A stretch of DNA of 64,000 nt from Candidatus Poseidoniaceae archaeon (GCA_028353405.1 JAOMOG010000002.1:31583-95582); one strand, 5' to 3'. Positions 37,600 to 47,477 are shown, numbered from the stretch's first letter. Notes: generated from the sequence alone by a model not told the origin. Translations and numbers: made by a program.

Positions 37600-40581
37600 A
37601 TGTTTATGGTCGCAGAGATTCACGATGTTTTGAAACAAGGTCCGTATTCTAATTGGAACGAATTGCATGAACAGATCTCGCAAATTGACGAAAGTACCAC
37701 TGCTAAAGGCGATGCATTTGAGCAATTTTCTTATTTTTACCTTCTCTATCACAAAGATATATACGAAATCGAGGAGATTTGGTGTGATAAAGTTCCAAAC
37801 CGAGAAATTCCGGATTATTTTAAAGATCAAAAAGGCAAGTATAGGATTGGAGCAGGGAAAGATATAGATCATGGGACAGATTTAGTCGCCCAACTAAAGG
37901 GATTTGAGGAGCCTCACGAAGCATACCAGGCTAAATTTCGTTCAGATTACAGCACCCACCCGTCATCTCATGAATTGTCAACTTTTTGGAATGATTCTGT
38001 AAGATTTGAGCGAAGACGAATTATTACTTCATCTGATACTGTCGCTAATACCGATAAAAATACTGACTACTTTGATAATGCCGCTCATCATATTTACAGA
38101 GGGGACTTTCTAAATATTTCTGACCCAGAAGATTTCTTTGCTAAGCTCCATGAATGGGCAAATGACCAAGAAAAAGTCCCAGAGAGAACACTGTATGAAC
38201 CTCTTGACCATCAAGAAGAAATGATCAAAGATGTTGTTGCTGGTTTTGTTAAATTAAAGAAAAAGCAAGACCAGCGTGGAAAATTAATTGCTGCCTGTGG
38301 AACAGGGAAAACCCTAGCAGCATTATGGATTACAGAACATTCTGACTTGGATATCTCTAATCTATTGTTCCTTGCGCCAACAATAGAATTGACAGCTCAA
38401 ACTTTTAGAGAATGGGCAATGCAACATAAAGAGGAATTTGATTTCCTTATCATTTGTAGTGATGATGATGCAGGCAATGTTGGAGAAGATAATTCAGATA
38501 TTCCGGTATCAGATCTAGGAATTAGAGTAACAACAGATGTTCATGAAATCTTGGGTTTCCTAGATATGAAATCCGATAAGAGGAAATATGTATTCAGCAC
38601 TTATCAATCATCAGATAGAATTAGAGAAGCGATGGAACTTACGACGGCATTCAAATCATTTGATTTGATAATATTTGACGAAGCACATAGGACTGCATCA
38701 AAAACATTCGATCCTAAAGGAGGCATGCAAGTAGCAATTGATAACACCAAAATTGATTCAAAACGTCGATTGTTTATGACGGCTACAGAGAGAATACAAA
38801 CTCCAAGAGTGAAAAAGTACCTTGAAACTGCTGGCAAAGATTATTTTTCAATGGATGATGAGGACAAGTATGGTACTACCTTTCACTCCCTAACATTCGG
38901 CAAAGCGATTAAGCAAAAAATCATTGCAGATTATCGAATTATTCTTGCAGGATGCGACTATCAAGGGGAGGATGAAGATGTAATTTTAGATGCTATTGTG
39001 GAAGTCAACGGGATAAGTAAACCTTTGACTTATCTTGAAGTATACCAAGCTCTTTTCGTTTCTAAACTTATAGATGAAGGAACAATTAGCAAAGTTTTGA
39101 CGTTTCAAAACACCGTTGCTAGGGCCCAGGCTTTCTCATATCTATTAAGAACAATTAACGGGGTATCAGATATCAATATTGATGCCATATGGGGAGAAGA
39201 AGGAATCGCTAGTCGTAGAGAGAAAAAATCACAGTTTGGATTGGCTAAAAAAGCAGTTCTATCAAATGTACGTTGTCTATCAGAAGGGGTAGATTTACCG
39301 ATGATAGATTCAGTAGTATTTTGTGACGACCGCAGTTCACCGATTGATTTAATCCAAGCTGTAGGAAGAGCACTTCGTATGAAGAAAGGTGAAGATAAAG
39401 TTGCTACTATTCTAATACCAGTTCCAATTCCATCGGATACCAAAACATTGGATGATGTTGATTGGGATAATGTACCAGGAATGACTACTTTTCACGAGAT
39501 TCTTCAGGCATTAAGAGATCAAGACGGTATTTTAAATGAAGAAATAGAAGAGATTCATGTCCAATCTACAAAAAGCACATTGGGTAAAAAAAGAAGTAGC
39601 GGTAGTGCAAAGACACAAGGGAAAATATTGGTAATCCCACCACCTTCTTTGAAGATTAATTTACATGATATGTGGGATAAAATTGGGATACGTATTTCCG
39701 CAGCGAATTTCCGTAAAAAGGGAGAAAAATCTATTTTTGTGTTTGAAAAACCAGGAGATAGAAAATCCAAACATAAATCAAAGTTTGCTTTATTTGGAAA
39801 TTATAATATTCAAAACGGAATGAAAAATGAGTGTTTAGAAGTTATTGCACAATTATCAGTTGATAGAAAACCGATTTTAAAATCCACACTTAAGACATAT
39901 GCTTCTTCTGAGGGCAACAACACTGCATCAATGCTCATCTCAATCGGAGCAGTGAAAGAAATAGATAGAAATACTGTTGTGATTACGTCTTTGGGCCTTA
40001 GATTAAAATCTCATCCAGAGCAATGGGATGATGTTGTAATTAATCAAGCATTAATTTTTTCCAAGAACGGTATTCTCCCATATCGTTTAATTCTTAACAT
40101 TTTATCCGAATACAGGTTTTTGAATTATCATGAGTATCTATTGGGAATTAGTCAGATAGAAGTTATTGGAATACTGCCTGATTTTGAAAAAATGCATAGC
40201 ACAATTACTTATTTGAGGAAAAATTATCCAAATGGATTAGGCGGAATTCCAGATGGTAGACATGAAGAAACTATTGCCGAACTTGAAAGTAATGGGATCG
40301 CTATTAATGTTGAAACGAAAGACATATGGTCATCAGGAACTACTCAAAGAAATTATTGGGGATATCTTAGATCTTGTATGGAAGTATTGCCCTTTATTTC
40401 AACAAAGAATGACCCGGACAAAGGCCTGATAATATATCTAAAAAGTAAAGAAGCATTGAAGGAATTGAAGATATCGCTTATAGATTCCTCCAAAGCCCTA
40501 GGGAAGGAATATGGTTCAGCAAGCTCGTGGTGGTATACCTCTCCAGAAGAAGAAGATGATGATGATGATTACCCGTTTTAA
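37600..40581 (+). CDS. Predicted restriction nuclease-helicase: N-terminal PD-(D/E)XK (Mrr/type ISP-like) plus SF2 DEAH helicase
   Basis: N-terminal AFEQFSYFYL...GKDIDHGTDLVAQLKGFEEPHEAYQAKFR (D...QxK core); Walker A AACGTGKTLAA; DEAH IIFDEAHRTAS; MTATERI; motif VI QAVGRALRMK. Confidence 0.85.
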   Translation: MFMVAEIHDVLKQGPYSNWNELHEQISQIDESTTAKGDAFEQFSYFYLLYHKDIYEIEEIWCDKVPNREIPDYFKDQKGKYRIGAGKDIDHGTDLVAQLKGFEEPHEAYQAKFRSDYSTHPSSHELSTFWNDSVRFERRRIITSSDTVANTDKNTDYFDNAAHHIYRGDFLNISDPEDFFAKLHEWANDQEKVPERTLYEPLDHQEEMIKDVVAGFVKLKKKQDQRGKLIAACGTGKTLAALWITEHSDLDISNLLFLAPTIELTAQTFREWAMQHKEEFDFLIICSDDDAGNVGEDNSDIPVSDLGIRVTTDVHEILGFLDMKSDKRKYVFSTYQSSDRIREAMELTTAFKSFDLIIFDEAHRTASKTFDPKGGMQVAIDNTKIDSKRRLFMTATERIQTPRVKKYLETAGKDYFSMDDEDKYGTTFHSLTFGKAIKQKIIADYRIILAGCDYQGEDEDVILDAIVEVNGISKPLTYLEVYQALFVSKLIDEGTISKVLTFQNTVARAQAFSYLLRTINGVSDINIDAIWGEEGIASRREKKSQFGLAKKAVLSNVRCLSEGVDLPMIDSVVFCDDRSSPIDLIQAVGRALRMKKGEDKVATILIPVPIPSDTKTLDDVDWDNVPGMTTFHEILQALRDQDGILNEEIEEIHVQSTKSTLGKKRSSGSAKTQGKILVIPPPSLKINLHDMWDKIGIRISAANFRKKGEKSIFVFEKPGDRKSKHKSKFALFGNYNIQNGMKNECLEVIAQLSVDRKPILKSTLKTYASSEGNNTASMLISIGAVKEIDRNTVVITSLGLRLKSHPEQWDDVVINQALIFSKNGILPYRLILNILSEYRFLNYHEYLLGISQIEVIGILPDFEKMHSTITYLRKNYPNGLGGIPDGRHEETIAELESNGIAINVETKDIWSSGTTQRNYWGYLRSCMEVLPFISTKNDPDKGLIIYLKSKEALKELKISLIDSSKALGKEYGSASSWWYTSPEEEDDDDDYPF

Positions 40582-40595
40582 TAATTAGAGAGATT

Positions 40596-40656
40596 GTTAA
40601 TTATTGATTCACTTTCACTTTTTATTCATCCGCCCCCTTGCTAAATGATAATTAAC
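40596..40656. promoter_or_regulatory. Inverted repeat GTTAATTAT...ATAATTAAC upstream of the methyltransferase gene
   Basis: GTTAATTAT at 40596-40604 and its exact reverse complement ATAATTAAC at 40648-40656. Confidence 0.4.
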
Positions 40657-40707
40657 CATCGGCCTTGAAATTGTCTTATCATAGTTACATATGCAGGTGG
40701 ATAATTG

Positions 40708-42570
40708 ATGGTAAATATTCAACCTATACAATATTCTGTTAAGGCTAAAACACATAGTGCCCCTTATCAAATGCACAAGTACTATGCAAGAAGGCCATAC
40801 AATGTCTTTAGAAATTTAATAGAGCATTATTCCAAGCCGGGAGATTTGATTCTGGATTGCTTTTGTGGTGGAGGTGTGACTCTATTGGAAGGCTTGACTG
40901 TTGACCGTAAAATAATTGCAGTCGATCTAAACCCACTAGCGACTTTCATTACAAAGATGCAAATACAACAAATTGACATTGATTCATTGGAGGAATATTT
41001 TAGTGAATTCCGCAAAATATGCGAGGACGAATATAGTAAATATTACTTTCAAAAAACTCCCGATGGAGAACAAGAAGTAGATTGGGTAGAGTACATTTAT
41101 GAGGTTGAGTGTCCAAAGTGTGAATCATCAATATTACTCTCAGAAGAAAATAAAGTTCGAAATGGTTATTACACTTGTAATAATTCCAAATGTGAAAGTA
41201 ACTTAACCCAAAAAGGGCTTAAGAGAACTGATTGTCGACCCATATCGACAGCACCTTCAAGACTTAGTTATACATTAGAGAATGATACTAAATTGCATAA
41301 CTTATCACAGAATGAGAAAATAATTATTTCTCAAGCAAAGTATGACTATACAATACATGCTGATTTACAGGAGATAGATATTGAAGTTCCTTCAAATTGG
41401 GACAGATGGCATGAAGATTGTTTACCACAGAAAGGAGTACATAGATTTCCGGATTTTTTTACAGAGAAAAATTATTTCATCAATGTAATGATTTTTAATA
41501 AAATACTTGCAATGGACAAATCAGAATTTAGAGATTTACTTTATTTCGCTTTTAGTTCATCTTTAAGATATACCAACAAGATGTCTAGAGTTGTACAAGA
41601 TTGGGAAGGAGGAAACCCAACATGTATGGATAAACATGCATATTGGTTGCCAAATATTTTTGTGGAAACAAATATTTTACATTACTTAAAAAAGCGAATG
41701 GGAAGTGTGGTTAAGGGAATGAAATACATCCAAGAAACAATACCAAGCAACAAAAAAGAGGCCAATTCATTCGAAGAAATCATCGAGGATGGCGATTATA
41801 TGATACTAAATCAGAGTTCTAGTCGTCTTTCGATTCCTTCGGAGTCGATAAGCGCAGTTATCACAGACCCGCCTTATGGCAGTAATGTTCAGTATGGGGA
41901 ATTATCTGCATTTTGGAATGTTTGGTTGATGCAATATTTGGGCCTTGATAATTTTCAATATTTGGACGAAGAAGCAATATCAAATCGGAAACTGAAGAAG
42001 ATTGAAGGGAAAAACTCGCAACATTATGAGGACATGTTATTTTCAATTTTTTCTGAAGCGAACCGAGTCCTGAAACCGAATGGATATCTTGTATTTACTT
42101 TCAACAATAAGGATATTGACATTTGGGTCCGGATGCTTAGAGCAGTAGTGAAATCTGGCTTTATTTTACCCCGAGATGGACTAATTTACCAAAAATACAT
42201 CAAAGGTTATGAAAATACAGCTCACCTGAAATCAGAAGGAAATATCCAAGGAGATTATATTTATTCATTCATCAAAGGCAGTATTGCATATTCCGAAGAT
42301 ATTAACCTTAATTTATTCGAAACCGAATTAACTCAGACCATTCATGGGTGTGTAGAAAAATTATTCTTACAAAAATCAGAATATAATACTCCAACTCTAT
42401 ATCAGTATATTTTCAGTGAAATTGTCTCGATGCTAATGAAGTATCTTCATGCTGAACAGTATGTAGGAGAAAAAGTAGGTACTAACCTTACAAAAACATC
42501 TATTGACAAAATTCTTGAATTAGTTCTCAATAATGATGATCACATATGGACTTTAAAGGACGGTGATTAA
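40708..42570 (+). CDS. DNA methyltransferase with Zn-ribbon insert (COG1743-like adenine-specific)
   Basis: SAM motif LILDCFCGGGVTLLEGLTVDRKIIAVDLNP; catalytic VITDPPYGSNVQYGE; inserted CPKC...CNNSKC ribbon between motif I and motif IV. Confidence 0.85.
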   Translation: MVNIQPIQYSVKAKTHSAPYQMHKYYARRPYNVFRNLIEHYSKPGDLILDCFCGGGVTLLEGLTVDRKIIAVDLNPLATFITKMQIQQIDIDSLEEYFSEFRKICEDEYSKYYFQKTPDGEQEVDWVEYIYEVECPKCESSILLSEENKVRNGYYTCNNSKCESNLTQKGLKRTDCRPISTAPSRLSYTLENDTKLHNLSQNEKIIISQAKYDYTIHADLQEIDIEVPSNWDRWHEDCLPQKGVHRFPDFFTEKNYFINVMIFNKILAMDKSEFRDLLYFAFSSSLRYTNKMSRVVQDWEGGNPTCMDKHAYWLPNIFVETNILHYLKKRMGSVVKGMKYIQETIPSNKKEANSFEEIIEDGDYMILNQSSSRLSIPSESISAVITDPPYGSNVQYGELSAFWNVWLMQYLGLDNFQYLDEEAISNRKLKKIEGKNSQHYEDMLFSIFSEANRVLKPNGYLVFTFNNKDIDIWVRMLRAVVKSGFILPRDGLIYQKYIKGYENTAHLKSEGNIQGDYIYSFIKGSIAYSEDINLNLFETELTQTIHGCVEKLFLQKSEYNTPTLYQYIFSEIVSMLMKYLHAEQYVGEKVGTNLTKTSIDKILELVLNNDDHIWTLKDGD

Positions 42571-43932
42571 TTGTCTGAGATAAAAAACCGCTACCACCCT
42601 TATCAAAACAATGAATTGGGGCAGTATATTCAGTCTCTTGAGACTCGATATAATATAAAGGATGAAATTAATTTCTTTAGTCAATTAGTCAACTTTTCCA
42701 AAAATGTTGATGCCCCTTATCATCGTTGGTTTAAGTACAGAGAAGGTTTTTCTCACACTCTTGTTTCGGAATTGATAAAGAGAAGTGAGATTACTTCTGA
42801 TGAATACATAATCGATCCTTTTTGTGGTAGCGGTACAACAGTTTTGGAAGCTAAAAAGTTAGGTTTTTCCGGTTTGGGCATTGATATCAACCCGATGTCT
42901 ACATTTACTTCTCTAGTAAAATGTAGGACTTATGACGACAATGAAATTCAAGAAATAGAACAATGCTTAGAAGAAATTAAAGAACTCTATCCCGAAGAAA
43001 TAATAGAAGACGAAACACAAGAAAAATATGCAATTTGTGATAAATTTTTTAGTTCTCATAATTTTCAACAGTTATTGAAAATACGCCAAGTACTGAATTC
43101 ATTGGATACTATAGGAAAAATTTCTGACTTATTTCTTTGCGGCTATCTTTGTATTATTGAAGAAGTTTCAGACAGAAAAAGGGATGGTAATGGCTTGAGA
43201 AAGAGAACTTCTAGAGTTACCAATGTTGTTAATCATTATGTTGAAAAAATCCAATCAATGCTAACCGATATCAAAAATAAACGACTTAAAAACAGTATAT
43301 TTTCAGATATAAAATTAGGAAACGCGACCGATATGACCGCGATTTGTAGCGAATTAATTAATGCAGAAGTCACTCCCGGTGCTATCATTTATTCCCCACC
43401 TTATCCGAATTCATTCGATTATTTTGAATCCTACAAAATGGAATTGTATCTTGGGGATTTTATTGAAAACAGTAGTGATTTGGCAGACCTAAGAAAACAA
43501 GCGATTCATTCCTTTGTTCGTCCCGGTGTGAATTTGAAACAAACTCCAAAATACATCAATTGGATGAGTCAAGAGATTGAATGTGCAATACCTGAAAAAG
43601 AAGAAAGAACCGGTAAAAAGGACATTCGTACTCGTAAAGTTCCTGCTATGATCATAGGCTATTTTGCAGATATGGAGGAAGTAATCAAACAAAGTTCACA
43701 AACCCTAAGTGAAGGGAAAAAATGCTACATTGTTGTAGATCAAAGTGCGTATCTTGGAAAAATTGTACCGACTGATTTATTCCTTGCCGAAATTGCCGAA
43801 AATTATGGATTTAGTGTAGAGGAGATAATAGTGTGCAGAAGGGCAAGAACCTCACCACAACAATTGAAATTATACCCTTACTTAAACGACCTTCTGCGGG
43901 AAAGTATCGTAGTTTTGAAAAGACTTGCATAG
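42571..43932 (+). CDS. DNA methyltransferase (N6-adenine/N4-cytosine class)
   Basis: IIDPFCGSGTTVLEAKKLGFSGLGIDINPMSTF and IIYSPPYPNSFDYFESYK; TTG start directly follows the upstream TAA. Confidence 0.85.
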   Translation: MSEIKNRYHPYQNNELGQYIQSLETRYNIKDEINFFSQLVNFSKNVDAPYHRWFKYREGFSHTLVSELIKRSEITSDEYIIDPFCGSGTTVLEAKKLGFSGLGIDINPMSTFTSLVKCRTYDDNEIQEIEQCLEEIKELYPEEIIEDETQEKYAICDKFFSSHNFQQLLKIRQVLNSLDTIGKISDLFLCGYLCIIEEVSDRKRDGNGLRKRTSRVTNVVNHYVEKIQSMLTDIKNKRLKNSIFSDIKLGNATDMTAICSELINAEVTPGAIIYSPPYPNSFDYFESYKMELYLGDFIENSSDLADLRKQAIHSFVRPGVNLKQTPKYINWMSQEIECAIPEKEERTGKKDIRTRKVPAMIIGYFADMEEVIKQSSQTLSEGKKCYIVVDQSAYLGKIVPTDLFLAEIAENYGFSVEEIIVCRRARTSPQQLKLYPYLNDLLRESIVVLKRLA

Positions 43933-43938
43933 AAAAGA

Positions 43939-45891
43939 TCATCTTCCCCAGAAGTGATTCACTTTGCGGTGTAATTTGATTAACTGTTCAAAAATTTCCT
44001 GCTCTTTAGGATCTAATTCAATATTCTTTAATCGCTTTGCATGAGATTCAGGGACATCGACATAGAATTCATCCAATTCCTCGATATGTCTTCCAACGGT
44101 TGGTCCATGGACTGCAACAGCTAACTCATCGCCTGTAGAGCCTTCTTTGACATCATCTCCGTCACGCGTCCGCAATGATTTAATTTGACCAACAGGAGTT
44201 CCATCTAACTTCATAATTTTCTGACCGATGTGAACTCGTCCACCAACAACTCTCATTCCAACAATCGCTGGCCCTTTCGCTCTAAATGTGTGATCTCTTA
44301 GATAGAGGAGTTGTCCTGGATAAACCAAGGATTCTCTCAATTCAGCCTCAATTTCAGCCTGTAATTTCTCTCTCCACTCTTCATATTCATCTAAGACGTG
44401 GTAAATTATCTCACCACTAATGAAGTTAATTTCAGAGTCTCCAGATTTCAAACCATCAGTGACTTCGGAATTTGCTTTGGTAGAAAAACCTAAAATTATT
44501 TTGTATAATGGATCTTGAGCACTCTGTGCCATCAAAATATCTTTTTTATTTACTACTCCAACCGTTGCTCTACGGACAGGAATCTTCAATTTGAACAATT
44601 CAAATGCAAGTGCTTCTAAACCACCAACCGTATCAGCCTTAATGACAATTCCTTTCTTTTCTTCTTCAGCATCTTGACAAGGACCTTCCTCTTTGACGTG
44701 GGTCTTGAAGTCAGTTCGAGAGAATACTTCACTACATTGAGTACACATAATTGGCATTTGATTGAAAACACCTCTCCATTCATCCCGTATTGCTTGCTTA
44801 GCAATTTTTATCTCTTCTTCTGTATTTGCGATATGAAGAGTAGTTCCAGGAATTGTACCTTCCATATTCGGTGCAACAATTTTGACTCCGCAAGCAGCCT
44901 CCACGCCATCGTAATTGACCCAACGCTTACCTGCGTCACGCATTTCAGACATACCCTTAGGACGCTTCAATCCCTTGATATGCGTTTGATATGGACCATC
45001 AGGACCAGCCAGCATAATCTTGTCTCCAACCTTTAATCCACCACGGTAAAGAATGATGTCAATGGTTTTGCCCATTCCTATCTCTTCTCTAACCTCAAGA
45101 ACAGTGGCTTGGGTTGAGCCCAAAGTATCAGTTAATCTCTCCTCTAAAAACCTCTCAGCCAAACCAACAGTGACCGTCAATAAATCTTGAAGTCCTTCGC
45201 CTTCTTTAGCACTCATAGGAACTAGTGCAACGTTATTACGGAAATCTTTGATCAGGTCATATCTTTCAATATTGAAACCATGCTCAGCAAACTGTCCAAG
45301 TAACTTCCAATATCTAGCTTCGAACAAATCTGTTACATCGCTACGTTGATTTTTTGATGATTCAATAAAAGAACGGCCCTTTTCACACATCCATCCATGA
45401 ATTCGGTCTATTTTGTTACCAGCGATTACAAAGGGAGTTTTTGAATCACGTAATACTTTCAAAGATTCAATAGTCTGCGGTTGCAACCCCTCCATGATAT
45501 CTATGACCAGTATTGCGATATCGGATACTGAACCACCTCTATTACGAAGTGAAACGAATGAATGATGTCCCGGAGTGTCAATGAAAAGTAATCCCGGTGA
45601 CTTGAATTTATTACCCTTCATCATCTCTGAACAGGTTTCATTGAGAATATCTGCTGGAACTTCAGTAGCACCAATATGCTGAGTAATTCCTCCAGCCTCT
45701 CTATCCATGACACTGGCTTGACGCTCACTACCGATAGAGCGAACTAAATCTAAAACACTGGTTTTACCATGGTCAACATGGCCTAAAACAGAAACGATTG
45801 GTTGACGGTTATGTCCTTTCTCAACTTCTTCAACCACTTGCTCAGCGATATCAGGCTCAAGTGAATCAGAGTTATCCTGCTCTTCCGTCAT
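43939..45891 (-). CDS. infB: Translation initiation factor aIF5B/IF-2
   Basis: PIVSVLGHVDHGKTSVLDLVRSIGS, EAGGITQHIGATEVP, LLFIDTPGHHSFVSLRNRGG, NKIDRIHGW. Confidence 0.96.
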   Translation of the reverse strand: MTEEQDNSDSLEPDIAEQVVEEVEKGHNRQPIVSVLGHVDHGKTSVLDLVRSIGSERQASVMDREAGGITQHIGATEVPADILNETCSEMMKGNKFKSPGLLFIDTPGHHSFVSLRNRGGSVSDIAILVIDIMEGLQPQTIESLKVLRDSKTPFVIAGNKIDRIHGWMCEKGRSFIESSKNQRSDVTDLFEARYWKLLGQFAEHGFNIERYDLIKDFRNNVALVPMSAKEGEGLQDLLTVTVGLAERFLEERLTDTLGSTQATVLEVREEIGMGKTIDIILYRGGLKVGDKIMLAGPDGPYQTHIKGLKRPKGMSEMRDAGKRWVNYDGVEAACGVKIVAPNMEGTIPGTTLHIANTEEEIKIAKQAIRDEWRGVFNQMPIMCTQCSEVFSRTDFKTHVKEEGPCQDAEEEKKGIVIKADTVGGLEALAFELFKLKIPVRRATVGVVNKKDILMAQSAQDPLYKIILGFSTKANSEVTDGLKSGDSEINFISGEIIYHVLDEYEEWREKLQAEIEAELRESLVYPGQLLYLRDHTFRAKGPAIVGMRVVGGRVHIGQKIMKLDGTPVGQIKSLRTRDGDDVKEGSTGDELAVAVHGPTVGRHIEELDEFYVDVPESHAKRLKNIELDPKEQEIFEQLIKLHRKVNHFWGR

Positions 45892-45933
45892 ATTCCTCAC
45901 CGTCCGTCCAGCAGGTGGTTGAGCTGGTTTGTT

Positions 45934-46380
45934 TCACTCGTAGACCCAAGCGCCCATCAAGTTGTCCCATTGCATGAGACCTTCAGGGAACCAAAGGTTT
46001 AGTTCAAACGCAGCTGTTTCAGCAGCATCAGAGCCGTGAATCATATTGTAACCCATGTCCATGCCAAAGTCACCTCGAATAGTTCCAGGTGCTGCTTCAC
46101 GTCCATTAGTTGCACCGATTAAGGTACGAGCAACAGCGATTGCATCAACGCCAGTCCAAGCCATACAAACTACAGGTCCAGATGTTACGAACTTGATTAA
46201 TCCAGGGTAGAATGGGCGTGCTGCGTGACATTCATAGTGTGTTTCAGCGGTTTCCTTACTTGGAACAACAGATTTCAATGCGACTAATTTCAGTCCTTTG
46301 CGCTCAAATCGTCCAATAATTTCTCCAACAAGTCCACGTTGTACGCCGTCAGGTTTGATCATGATGTATGTAGTTTCCAT
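45934..46380 (-). CDS. ndk: Nucleoside diphosphate kinase
   Basis: [36 protein letters not shown]...[25 protein letters not shown]. Confidence 0.96.
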   Translation of the reverse strand: METTYIMIKPDGVQRGLVGEIIGRFERKGLKLVALKSVVPSKETAETHYECHAARPFYPGLIKFVTSGPVVCMAWTGVDAIAVARTLIGATNGREAAPGTIRGDFGMDMGYNMIHGSDAAETAAFELNLWFPEGLMQWDNLMGAWVYE

Positions 46381-46528
46381 AGTGTTCACCAAAGCGAGCC
46401 ACCAGCGGCTCCTTTAAAACCAAATCCCTCAACGAAACTTGAATTAACATTACAATAACATCTATTGATGCAATTGTTGGTAACAGTGTCCCAAAGGGAC
46501 TGCTGGGTAATAATCTCAAAGAGAGAAA

Positions 46529-46717
46529 TCAATTACTGCCCTTGACAAAGTGGCGTGTCCACTTTACCTTGCGGCTATTTCTCTTCAGTTTGATCATGTT
46601 CTTGCGGGCCTTGGAGTTCTTGAACCACATGATGCTTCCATCACGTCGAATAAACATCATTCCAGTCCCAGGTTCGATTTCCTCACCAGAGAAAGTACAA
46701 ATTCTGCGTTCAGGCAT
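46529..46717 (-). CDS. rpl24e: 50S ribosomal protein L24e (zinc-ligand-depleted form)
   Basis: MPERRICTFSGEEIEPGTGMMFIRRDGSIMWFKNSKARKNMIKLKRNSRKVKWT. Confidence 0.9.
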   Translation of the reverse strand: MPERRICTFSGEEIEPGTGMMFIRRDGSIMWFKNSKARKNMIKLKRNSRKVKWTRHFVKGSN

Positions 46718-46722
46718 AATAT

Positions 46723-46947
46723 TCACCGTCCTCCAATCTTACGGGCCTCGCGACCTGTATCCTTGAGCATCAATAAATCGCCAACGCGAATTGGGCCCAA
46801 TACATTTCGAGTAATGATGCGACCCACGTCACGTGGGTTTGGCGCATCGTTGACACGGACCTTGACTTGAGTAGCTTCTCCGGTCATACCTGTACGACCG
46901 ACAATTTCTACTACTTCAGCAGGCCATCCACCTAGTTCTTCGCTCAT
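46723..46947 (-). CDS. rps28e: 30S ribosomal protein S28e
   Basis: [62 protein letters not shown]. Confidence 0.95.
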   Translation of the reverse strand: MSEELGGWPAEVVEIVGRTGMTGEATQVKVRVNDAPNPRDVGRIITRNVLGPIRVGDLLMLKDTGREARKIGGR

Positions 46948-46974
46948 AATTTCCATCTCCTAATAATAATGGAC

Positions 46975-47346
46975 TCACGCCTTTAAGGCTGCGATGAGCT
47001 CTACAACTTCGTTGAATTTTTCTTGTGCACCTTTGGTGATTTCCATAACAGCGATTGATGCTGCTTGAACACCTTTTGGAAGGTTTGCTTCCTGTGCAAG
47101 GAATTCTTGAGAAGGAACATATCCGTATGGGATTCCTTTCTCTTCACAAATTAGAGGAATGTGAGCCAATAGTTCTGGTGGGTTCACATCTTCTGCAAGA
47201 ATGATGAATTGAGCGGTTCCGCGCTCAGCCGTCTTAGTCACTTCATTGCTGCCTCTTTTTAGGCGGCCGTTTGTGTTTGCAGTAATCATCTCGTAGATTT
47301 TATCAGAGACTTCGCTTGGGGTTTCAAATTTTACGTGTACATTCAT
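46975..47346 (-). CDS. rpl7ae: 50S ribosomal protein L7Ae
   Basis: NGRLKRGSNEVTKTAERGTAQFIILAEDVNPPELLAHIPLICEEKGIPYGYV. Confidence 0.96.
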   Translation of the reverse strand: MNVHVKFETPSEVSDKIYEMITANTNGRLKRGSNEVTKTAERGTAQFIILAEDVNPPELLAHIPLICEEKGIPYGYVPSQEFLAQEANLPKGVQAASIAVMEITKGAQEKFNEVVELIAALKA

Positions 47347-47477
47347 TGGATATCACTCCGTCCTCATGTAAGGCAGTCTTGCGCCTATACTCACATATTA
47401 AAGCGCGACGGTTAAGACAATAAACCAAATTCCAGTACTAATTGCCTAGTAAATGCCCACAAAGAGATGCACTAGGC

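Noticed and set aside
37600-43932. DISARM or BREX assignment for the methyltransferase/helicase cassette
   Set aside because: No DUF1998 (DrmB), PLD (DrmC), PglZ or BrxC-like gene is present in the window.
43939-45891. Possible intein in infB
   Set aside because: The GTPase P-loop region is uninterrupted and protein length is normal for aIF5B.
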